DNA from: Sulfobacillus acidophilus DSM 10332
GTDB taxonomy: Bacteria > Bacillota > Sulfobacillia > Sulfobacillales > Sulfobacillaceae
Direction of reading: 5' to 3'
Length of the DNA stretch: 64,000 nt
Assembly: GCA_000237975.1 (NCBI GenBank)
Contig: CP003179.1
Location: 124,001 to 188,000 of the forward strand
Within the stretch, counting starts at the first letter, position 1, and the number at the start of each line of letters is the position of its first letter. The position numbers and the translations under genes are program-made. Below the pieces are notes generated by a model. The model saw only the letters and a list, made by a program, of their open reading frames with translations, did no database searches and had not been told where the DNA came from. Shown one piece after another: positions 1 to 5,771 of this stretch.

Positions 1-1
1 A

Positions 2-94
2 GATTTTCACCCCATTTTGGATCGGGAGCGGATTCACAGCACCAATCGGGCGACCGTTATGGCCCTTAAAGAGCGCATTCCCTGGCTTTTATGA
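2..94 (+). CDS. C-terminal end of an unidentified protein (5' partial)
   Basis: The frame is open from the window edge and ends at TGA 92-94, giving 30 residues that finish ALKERIPWLL. The stop overlaps the last bases of the convergent dapA, a spacing common between real genes in compact genomes. The fragment has mixed charged and hydrophobic residues with no motif I recognise, so no function is offered. It could also be a chance open frame, since 30 codons without a stop is weak evidence. Confidence 0.35.
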   Translation, partial: DFHPILDRERIHSTNRATVMALKERIPWLL

Positions 95-991
95 AAGAAA
101 CGCGGCAGAGCTGCGGGAAGCCCGGATGCTTTCAAATTCGTCCGCCAGCCGGTTTAACGCCGTTTGATCTTCCGGGAATACCAGCGGTAAACGGACGGGG
201 CCGACCGGTACCCCGATATGGTTTAAAAGCCATTTGACCGGAATCGGGTTCGGCCAGCTGAAGAGATCGCGGAATAGCGGGGCCAACATCAGGTGCAGAC
301 GTTGCGCTTCCGCCCCCTGACCGCCGACAAAGGCTCCGATCATGCGGGCCATTTCCGGGCCGACGACATGTGCCGCTACACTGACCACCCCATAGGTTCC
401 TAAGCCCAACGAGGGATAGAAGAGGGCGTCGTCGCCGGAATAAATCGTGAGGTCGGGGCAATGCTCCCGCAACTGTTCAAATCCTTGAATCGTGCCGCCG
501 GCTTCTTTGATCGCAATCACATTAGGGGAGGCATCGATAATGCGGCGGACGGTGCGGGCTTCGAGGTTGACACCGGTTCGGCCGGGCACGTTATAGAGCA
601 TGGCGGGGATCGGTAAATCCCGGGTAATCCGGACGAAGTGGTGGAACAAACCGTCTTGCGGGGGTTTATTGTAGTAGGGGGTGACCAGTAGAACGCCATC
701 GGCTCCCCACTCGGCGGCTTGGTGCGACATTTCCCGGGCGTGCTCGGTATTGTTCGTACCGGTTCCCATCAAGACGGTCGCGGTAGGAGCTCCTCGCCGG
801 ACCGCACGGAACAGCCGTTCGCGTTCATCGGGCGTCAACGTGGGCGATTCCCCGGTGGTTCCGGCGACCACCAAACCTTCCGATCCTTGCTCGATTAACC
901 AATGGGCGAGCGATTCGGCGCGCTCTTCATCTAATTCGCCATTCTCGGTAAATGGGGTCACCATAGCCGTGATTAAACGGGGCCACTGCAT
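89..991 (-). CDS. dapA: 4-hydroxy-tetrahydrodipicolinate synthase (DapA)
   Basis: Condenses pyruvate with aspartate semialdehyde, the first committed step of lysine and diaminopimelate synthesis in the cytoplasm. The 300-residue length is normal for this TIM-barrel family. Visible signatures are GTTGESPTL near residue 44, the YYNKPP loop near 106, Tyr133 in YNVPGRTG, and the Schiff-base Lys162 in IAIKEAGG. The start is set by AAGGAGG ending eight bases before ATG at 991. It stands alone, without other dap genes next to it. In a spore former the product also feeds dipicolinate. Related aldolases such as N-acetylneuraminate lyase share the fold, but the motif set favours DapA. Confidence 0.93.
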   Translation of the reverse strand: MQWPRLITAMVTPFTENGELDEERAESLAHWLIEQGSEGLVVAGTTGESPTLTPDERERLFRAVRRGAPTATVLMGTGTNNTEHAREMSHQAAEWGADGVLLVTPYYNKPPQDGLFHHFVRITRDLPIPAMLYNVPGRTGVNLEARTVRRIIDASPNVIAIKEAGGTIQGFEQLREHCPDLTIYSGDDALFYPSLGLGTYGVVSVAAHVVGPEMARMIGAFVGGQGAEAQRLHLMLAPLFRDLFSWPNPIPVKWLLNHIGVPVGPVRLPLVFPEDQTALNRLADEFESIRASRSSAAFLS

Positions 992-1079
992 AAAAATGCC
1001 TCCTTAGGGGATATCTATGCGAAATGTGTCACAGACATACGCCGTTATCACTGTCGGCCATAACGGACTCAGGCTGTGC

Positions 1080-1091
1080 TACTGTACAGTA
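1080..1091. repeat. 12-bp perfect palindrome upstream of dapA
   Basis: TACTGTACAGTA reads the same on both strands and lies about 90 bases upstream of the dapA start. A second inverted repeat, CCGTTAT at 1042-1048 and ATAACGG at 1060-1066, lies between it and the gene and could form a hairpin in a dapA leader. Either could be an operator or RNA structure; I recognise no specific regulator, and a 12-bp palindrome can arise by chance. Confidence 0.35.
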
Positions 1092-1139
1092 ATCAGTTCC
1101 AGGAGATTGGTGACTGTTTGGAGGCGCCGGTTGCCGCGC

Positions 1140-1277
1140 TTAGGCGCAACAAACCGGCCAGGTCTTAACGCCCTTCTTGGCCAGGACGAAAGACCCGCCG
1201 AAGAAAGCGGGGGAAATCACACGAAAAAGGCGCGCCAACTCCAGCGTGGACATCAGTGGTGTCGCATGCTGATCCAT
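1140..1277 (-). CDS. Possible 45-residue small protein upstream of dapA
   Basis: This frame is short but has the signals of a gene: AAAGGAGG seven bases before ATG at 1277 and a promoter-like element just upstream (1312-1339). The product starts MDQHATPLMSTLELARLF and ends KTWPVCCA, so it has a moderately hydrophobic middle, a basic patch and two adjacent terminal cysteines. No family is recognised. It lies in the 372-base gap between the transporter and dapA and reads towards dapA, so it could be a small protein or a leader ORF. The signals could also belong to a non-coding RNA. Confidence 0.42.
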   Translation of the reverse strand: MDQHATPLMSTLELARLFRVISPAFFGGSFVLAKKGVKTWPVCCA

Positions 1278-1311
1278 GAGTTGGCCTCCTTTACACATAT
1301 CGTTAGTGCAT

Positions 1312-1339
1312 ATTATACAGGGTCACCAGGGAAAGACAA
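1312..1339 (-). promoter_or_regulatory. Sigma-A promoter for the small ORF / dapA direction
   Basis: Reading the minus strand, TTGTCT (1334-1339) and TATAAT (1312-1317) are separated by 16 bases. The -10 is a perfect consensus. It lies about 35 bases before the ATG of the 45-codon frame and points towards dapA. Confidence 0.6.
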
Positions 1340-1363
1340 GGGTTTTTGCGAAACTTTTTCAGG

Positions 1364-2260
1364 TTACCAGCCGGGGTCGTGATGGGTCGCGGAGGCGGTT
1401 TCGAATTGGATGGTCATATGCTCGATCCCCAGGGGCAATAACGCCGCTTGGATGGCTTCGAGAACGGCTTGCCCCTCGTCAAGAGTCATTCCGGTGCGAA
1501 TCTCGACATGACAGGCCAGGGCATTTTGACCTTGACTCACGCTCCACACGTGCACGTCATGCACGCGTTCGACCGCCGGGACGTCTTCGATGGCTTGAAT
1601 GACCTGGGAGAGCCGAATGCCGGGCGGCGTCGCCTCCAATAACACGGAGGTCGTTTCCGCGATGATGCCCCAGGTTCCCCAAAGGATAAAGATCGCGATC
1701 ACCACGGTCAGAATCGGATCAATCAGTGTCCAGCCCGTACGGGCGATGAGAACGGCCCCGACGAGAATGGCCAAGGATCCGAGGGCGTCGCTGGCGAGAT
1801 GCAACGACACGCTGCGGATATTGACATTGGCTTGTCGGTTGAAGCCCAAGACCAACACGATATCGGCCGCCAGGGCAATCGCGGCGGTGATCAGCATGGC
1901 GCCGGGCGCTACGGTAACCGGCTGCCGCCAGCGATGCCAGGACTCCCAGAGAAGCAGAATCGCCAGTCCGGTTAACGCCAGACTGTTAACCAGTGCCGCC
2001 AACACTTCGGTGCGACCATAGCCAAAGGTGAGGCGCTCGGTGGGAGGGCGGCGGGCAAGCCGCCAGGCATACCAGGATAAGCCCATCGCGGCCAGATCGG
2101 TCAAAGAGTGCGCGGCATCCGCCCATAGCGCGAGGCTATGCGCCCAAACCGCGCCAATCGCCTTGACGCCGATTAATAGGGCGGTCACGACAATCGCCCG
2201 CATGAGAGGGCGGCCGTCTCGCTCCGGCGATAAATGATGGGCGTGCTGATGATGTGCCAC
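1364..2260 (-). CDS. Cation diffusion facilitator (CzcD/ZitB-type metal efflux)
   Basis: A 298-residue inner-membrane antiporter expected to export Zn2+ or another divalent metal against protons. The N-terminus is histidine-rich (AHHQHAHH), followed by about six membrane helices. The metal site is visible as ADAAHSLTD in helix 2 and HLASDALGS in helix 5. A cytoplasmic C-terminal domain with VERVHDVHVWSVSQG is typical of the family. I start it at GTG 2260, eight bases after GGAGG; the longer frame back to a TTG at 2350 would begin upstream of the promoter found at 2312-2340. Metal specificity cannot be read with certainty. Metal efflux would suit a metal-rich acidic habitat. Confidence 0.88.
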   Translation of the reverse strand: MAHHQHAHHLSPERDGRPLMRAIVVTALLIGVKAIGAVWAHSLALWADAAHSLTDLAAMGLSWYAWRLARRPPTERLTFGYGRTEVLAALVNSLALTGLAILLLWESWHRWRQPVTVAPGAMLITAAIALAADIVLVLGFNRQANVNIRSVSLHLASDALGSLAILVGAVLIARTGWTLIDPILTVVIAIFILWGTWGIIAETTSVLLEATPPGIRLSQVIQAIEDVPAVERVHDVHVWSVSQGQNALACHVEIRTGMTLDEGQAVLEAIQAALLPLGIEHMTIQFETASATHHDPGW

Positions 2261-2311
2261 CGGGCGTTCCTCCAAAACCAGCTGCCGAGCTTTTGCCGAC
2301 TCTTGACTGAT

Positions 2312-2340
2312 ATTGTATGTCGAATCGGTACGCTTGTCAT
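2312..2340 (-). promoter_or_regulatory. Sigma-A promoter of the CDF transporter gene
   Basis: On the minus strand ATGACA (2335-2340) and TACAAT (2312-2317) are 17 bases apart. It lies inside the longer reading frame and supports the GTG start at 2260. Confidence 0.65.
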
Positions 2341-2350
2341 AGCCGCCCAA

Positions 2351-2375
2351 TAAAAAGCCGGCCTTGGCGGCCGGC
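2351..2375 (-). terminator. Rho-independent terminator of the phosphoesterase gene
   Basis: GCCGGCC and GGCCGGC form a perfect 7-bp stem with a 5-base loop, followed on the minus strand by CTTTTTA. It sits directly after the stop of the gene at 2391-3512. Confidence 0.75.
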
Positions 2376-2390
2376 AGAGGGGTGAGGAGA

Positions 2391-3512
2391 TTAGAGGTTC
2401 GGTTCGCCCGGAATGGGTAGCGTCTGGACTTGGTTGGCGTCCGAGGCGTTACCCAGAAAGCCGAGATGCCAATTTTGCTCGATCGTCCTCAATAACGAAT
2501 AATGGTTGGCCCAGGTGTTGAGGACAAAGTGGCGGGACGCCGCATTATCAATCACAATCAAGGGGACTTGACCGCCGCCGTAGGCGCCCCCGGGCCAATT
2601 AAAGCCGTCTACAGTGCCTGCGGGAACGATCGGGGCGTCCGGTCCGGGGGCGGTAAAAGTCGCCAGCGCGCTCGCACTGGGGGTGCCGTTCGGATAGGTG
2701 GCTTCGTCCCACATGATAAAAATGACGGACTTGCTGTCGTGCCAACTGCGCGAGTCCATAATCATTTGCACGGTGTGCTGCAGAAATTGATCACCCGCCT
2801 GATAGAGCGCGGTCGGATCATTGTAGGTGACGGTGGCACCCGGGCCGGGTGGTTGTCCATGCATATCGTTAATGACGTTGGGCGTAATCCACACGAAGTT
2901 CGGGACCCGGTTAGCGGCCAGATCAGTGGGCAGTTGCGAAAACGGGACGACATCGGCGAGGCGGGCGGGATTGTCCCGGATATCCGTCATTAATGTAAAG
3001 GGATTATGTTTTAAAGCATAGAGCGCATTTGGCGGGGTGACCGAAGGGGACGTGCCGGCGGGCAAATTATCCGGATACCAATAACCGGTATAGCCGACCG
3101 ACGGCATACTTTCCATGTAGCCCTTCCACGATAAATGGTGGGCTTCCAATTGGTCTACCAGGTTCGTGTGATTAAATTGCTGGGTCGGATCGTCGCTATT
3201 GGTGCCCCAGTTATTGCCGGTGAGAAACGCGACGTAATTGGCTAAGCTTTCATGGGTGACACCGTAATAGTTGTTGTCGTACCCGTAGGTCCGAATTAAG
3301 TGGTTCGTGTAAGGCAGCGCGGGATTCCCGAGAATCTCGGCGCTTCCCGTGTTTTCCATCATGATGACATACACATGTTGAAACGGATTTTGGCCGGATG
3401 CGGCTTCCGAAACCGGTGATGCGGCCATTAACGCCGGGTTTGAGGGGGCGACGAGGGCGATCGCCGCAAGCGTTGCCGTCGCAAGGCCGGTCAGCCAAGA
3501 AATTTTTTTCAT
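2391..3512 (-). CDS. Secreted phosphoesterase (phospholipase C / acid phosphatase-like)
   Basis: 373 residues. The N-terminus MKKISWLTGLATATLAAIAL is a typical Sec signal peptide, with likely cleavage near ALMAAS or SEAAS, so the protein should act outside the membrane. The mature part resembles the phosphoesterase family of the alkaline phosphatase superfamily: VIMMENTG near residue 50, HESLANYVAFLTG, a middle WITPNVINDMHG, and a late VIFIMWDEA, which carry the expected Asn/Glu/His/Asp metal ligands. The substrate could be a phospholipid or another phosphate ester. GAGGAGG lies before ATG 3512. The gene is divergent from the rhodanese gene and ends at a clear terminator. Confidence 0.8.
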   Translation of the reverse strand: MKKISWLTGLATATLAAIALVAPSNPALMAASPVSEAASGQNPFQHVYVIMMENTGSAEILGNPALPYTNHLIRTYGYDNNYYGVTHESLANYVAFLTGNNWGTNSDDPTQQFNHTNLVDQLEAHHLSWKGYMESMPSVGYTGYWYPDNLPAGTSPSVTPPNALYALKHNPFTLMTDIRDNPARLADVVPFSQLPTDLAANRVPNFVWITPNVINDMHGQPPGPGATVTYNDPTALYQAGDQFLQHTVQMIMDSRSWHDSKSVIFIMWDEATYPNGTPSASALATFTAPGPDAPIVPAGTVDGFNWPGGAYGGGQVPLIVIDNAASRHFVLNTWANHYSLLRTIEQNWHLGFLGNASDANQVQTLPIPGEPNL

Positions 3513-3664
3513 AGGGTCCTCCTCATGGGATGATTATGGGGACTATCCCTGATCTACGTTACCGGGGGACCGTTAATACCCCGTGAAGAATTTGGGCACA
3601 TTCGGTTAAATCTCTGTTGCAAGGGTTGCCGGATTCGGAATTCCTAATCGACCGGGGCGAACCA

Positions 3665-3673
3665 TGCTATAAT
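3665..3673 (+). promoter_or_regulatory. Extended -10 promoter of the rhodanese gene
   Basis: TGCTATAAT combines a perfect -10 hexamer with the TGn extension; no good -35 is visible at normal spacing, as expected for extended -10 promoters. It lies 38 bases before the ATG at 3712. Confidence 0.6.
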
Positions 3674-3711
3674 CATACCCATAGAGGTATATGCATGGAG
3701 GTGGATGCTGC

Positions 3712-4017
3712 ATGGTACGCCACTTGAGTCCCGAACGGGTCGAGGCATTGGCTCGCTCCGGTCAAGCGGTGATTGTGGATGTGCGGGAAGCGTCCGAATA
3801 CCGGGCGGGTCATATTCCTCGCGCCAAGCATATCTCATTGGGGCAATTGGTACATCGGTTAAAAGAGGTACCCAAAGATAAAACCGTGGTGGTCGTATGC
3901 CGCTCGGGCAGCCGTTCCAGCAAAGCGGCGGAACTCTTGGCGGAAGCCGGCTTTCGGAATGTCTTTAATATGAGTGGCGGTATGCAAAAATGGTCCGGAC
4001 CGGTTCAAACGGTCTAA
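3712..4017 (+). CDS. Single-domain rhodanese-like sulfurtransferase
   Basis: A 101-residue rhodanese domain that would carry sulfane sulfur as a persulfide on Cys63 in the loop CRSGSRSSKAAELL. Other family marks are IVDVREASEYRAGHIP at residues 21-36 and the C-terminal FNMSGGMQKW. The start at 3712 is chosen because GGAGGT (3697-3702) is nine bases upstream; an earlier ATG at 3691 lies before that site. It is followed by a DsrE-like gene and the soe locus, so a role in sulfur trafficking towards oxidation is plausible. That is inferred from context, since the domain itself is used in many pathways. Confidence 0.88.
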   Translation: MVRHLSPERVEALARSGQAVIVDVREASEYRAGHIPRAKHISLGQLVHRLKEVPKDKTVVVVCRSGSRSSKAAELLAEAGFRNVFNMSGGMQKWSGPVQTV

Positions 4018-4055
4018 AAGACCGGCTTACATCCCTAAAGTCCTAAGGATAACGG

Positions 4056-4084
4056 CAGCTCTCGGCTTAATGGCGCGAGAGCTG
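4056..4084 (+). terminator. Hairpin after the rhodanese gene
   Basis: CAGCTCTCG and CGAGAGCTG form a perfect 9-bp stem around an 11-base loop. The following bases are only weakly T-rich (TTCGTTCT), so it may be an inefficient terminator. The rest of the 259-base gap to the next gene holds a TACAAT at 4239-4244 that could be a -10 for the DsrE-like gene, without a good -35. Confidence 0.5.
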
Positions 4085-4276
4085 TTCGTTCTGCGGACGG
4101 CGGTTTTCCCCGTCTTTGGCGACTTACACCGTTTTCCGCAATCCTAACCGACAGTGTCACAAGAAGTCGGGTGTGAGACTCGGGAAAATCAATAGCCGAC
4201 TATCGGCATTTCTTATCCAAAAGCTTCCAAACCTTTTGTACAATGAAAAAGCGTCGAGGAGAAACGGGGGATTGGC

Positions 4277-4624
4277 ATGGCGAAGTTACTCGTGTTGATT
4301 ACCAGCGGACCGGACGAACCGGCCAAAGTCAAAGCCGGATTAGGGTTTGCCCGAGTGGCGAAGGATAGTGGGCGTGTTGAGGACGTTCAATGTTGTTTTT
4401 TTGCTGACGGCGTCGAGGTCCTGACACCGGCCAATCGGGGGCCCTTCGAATCGTTGCTGAATTCGCTCTGGGAACGTCAAATTCTCGTGATGGCCTGTCA
4501 ATATCATGCCGAACAAAAAGGGATCCGTAATCAAATCCGGCAACTTGAGCGGGTAGACCTGCACTATGTGGGTAAGGATTTGGTCGAGGCGTTAAATCAA
4601 GGATTCGAGTTTGTGACGTTCTAA
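4277..4624 (+). CDS. DsrE/DsrF-like family protein
   Basis: 115 residues with the alpha/beta pattern of the DsrE family: MAKLLVLITSGPDEPAKVK at the N-terminus, an FFADGVEVLTP strand near residues 41-51, and a small-residue segment VMACQYHAEQKG near 70. Family members bind or relay sulfane sulfur, and Cys73 is a candidate carrier. I cannot assign a subfamily. It has GGGG shortly before the ATG and ends two bases from the convergent LysR gene. Between a rhodanese and a sulfite-oxidising complex, a sulfur carrier role is reasonable but inferred. Confidence 0.7.
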   Translation: MAKLLVLITSGPDEPAKVKAGLGFARVAKDSGRVEDVQCCFFADGVEVLTPANRGPFESLLNSLWERQILVMACQYHAEQKGIRNQIRQLERVDLHYVGKDLVEALNQGFEFVTF

Positions 4625-4626
4625 CC

Positions 4627-5565
4627 TTAGACCGTGTCCGGCTGTAACGGTGGGGGAGACGGCTGTTCCAGAATTTCCGCCCAAGGGACCGTCACGAGCG
4701 TATGAATGAGCCGTAAAGCGGTCGAGTGGCTGAGTTCGTTCGGATACACAAGAGAAAAATTCCGGTACATCGGCAGTTCCTCCACCGGCAACAAGCGAAA
4801 CAGATGTCGTTCATACGGCAGTATCGTATAAGGGGACATGATGCTTACGGCGACGTCCTGGATAATCATGGTTTTGATCGCCTGGGTCGTGCCTAAGACA
4901 AACCGGATATTAAGCTGATTCAAGCCAATCCCGACTTGATTTAAGGCGTCCTCCAACACCCAGCGGGTGCCTGATCCCGGTTCCCGAACAATAAAAGGGG
5001 CATCAAGCAATTCTTCCAAATGGACGCTGGTTCGCTCGAACCAGGGATGTCGGGGACCGACGACAACCCGTAAATGGTCGTCCAAAAAAGGCCGCACGGT
5101 TAATTGAGGGACACTGATCGGCGCTTCCACCAATCCTAAATCCATTTCGCCATGTCGTACCCGATCGGCAATATCCCAGGAGTTGGCCATAAACACCGTC
5201 AAATGTGTTTTACCCAACACTTTTTCGATCCGGGGCAGGACATAAGGTAAGAGGTATTCGGCAATGGTCAGACTGGCGCCGAGAGTAAACGTGGTGGGTT
5301 GCTGTTGCAGACGTTCTTTCACCGCTTCGCGAGATTCGTTGAGGGTTTTCAGCATGAGGGTCACATAGCGGTAGACGAGTTCTCCGGTATCGGTCAAACT
5401 GACGCCTTGCGAGGTCCGCACAAACAGCGGGGTGCCATATTCGGATTCCATTTGGTGAATGTGCTGGCTTACCGCGGATTGCGACAAGTTTAAAAATCGG
5501 GCAGCCTGCGAGATGCTTCGTGTTTCGGCCACCGTTTTATAGGTCCGCCAGAGATGCTCGTTCAT
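4627..5565 (-). CDS. LysR-type transcriptional regulator (CysL/CbbR-like)
   Basis: 312 residues. The N-terminal winged helix-turn-helix is clear: ISQAARFLNLSQSAVSQHI at about residues 18-36, then YGTPLFVRTSQGVSLTDTG. The rest is the two-lobed effector-binding domain with FTLGASLTIAEYLLP near residue 90 and FIVREPGSGTRW near 190, a segment typical of CysB/CbbR-like members. It is divergent from soeABC across 206 bases that hold a TN11A-type palindrome, so it probably activates or represses that operon and itself. The inducer is unknown; a sulfur compound is a guess. Confidence 0.88.
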   Translation of the reverse strand: MNEHLWRTYKTVAETRSISQAARFLNLSQSAVSQHIHQMESEYGTPLFVRTSQGVSLTDTGELVYRYVTLMLKTLNESREAVKERLQQQPTTFTLGASLTIAEYLLPYVLPRIEKVLGKTHLTVFMANSWDIADRVRHGEMDLGLVEAPISVPQLTVRPFLDDHLRVVVGPRHPWFERTSVHLEELLDAPFIVREPGSGTRWVLEDALNQVGIGLNQLNIRFVLGTTQAIKTMIIQDVAVSIMSPYTILPYERHLFRLLPVEELPMYRNFSLVYPNELSHSTALRLIHTLVTVPWAEILEQPSPPPLQPDTV

Positions 5566-5600
5566 TCGGATGACCCCCTTTATATTTTGAACGTGCGGCT

Positions 5601-5629
5601 ATTGTGAAATGCGTACGCCATATTCGCAA
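5601..5629 (-). promoter_or_regulatory. lysR promoter overlapping a LysR-type box
   Basis: On the minus strand TTGCGA (5624-5629) and CACAAT (5601-5606) are 17 bases apart. The same bases hold TGCG-N11-CGCA (5610-5628), which matches the T-N11-A architecture of LysR boxes. Binding there could autorepress lysR and control soeABC. I see no convincing forward promoter for soeA in the remaining 140 bases. Confidence 0.55.
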
Positions 5630-5771
5630 TTAAATTTTACTATTTTTCTAGACACATAGTGCAAAGGGGCTAGCAAGATCGGGATTTTACAGAAGACCAT
5701 CTTCACCCGTTTCTCGTCATTTTCAGCCAAATCCTGTTATTGGGCAAGATTAATTTTTAGGGGGCTTCGCC

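Noticed and set aside
1080-1091. TACTGTACAGTA as a LexA (SOS) box.
   Set aside because: It matches neither the Bacillus-type CGAAC-N4-GTTCG nor the CTG-N10-CAG spacing, and dapA is not an SOS gene.
1017-1382. 121-codon plus-strand frame between dapA and the CDF gene.
   Set aside because: It has no ribosome site and a composition unlike protein, and it runs against a better-supported small frame and promoter on the other strand.
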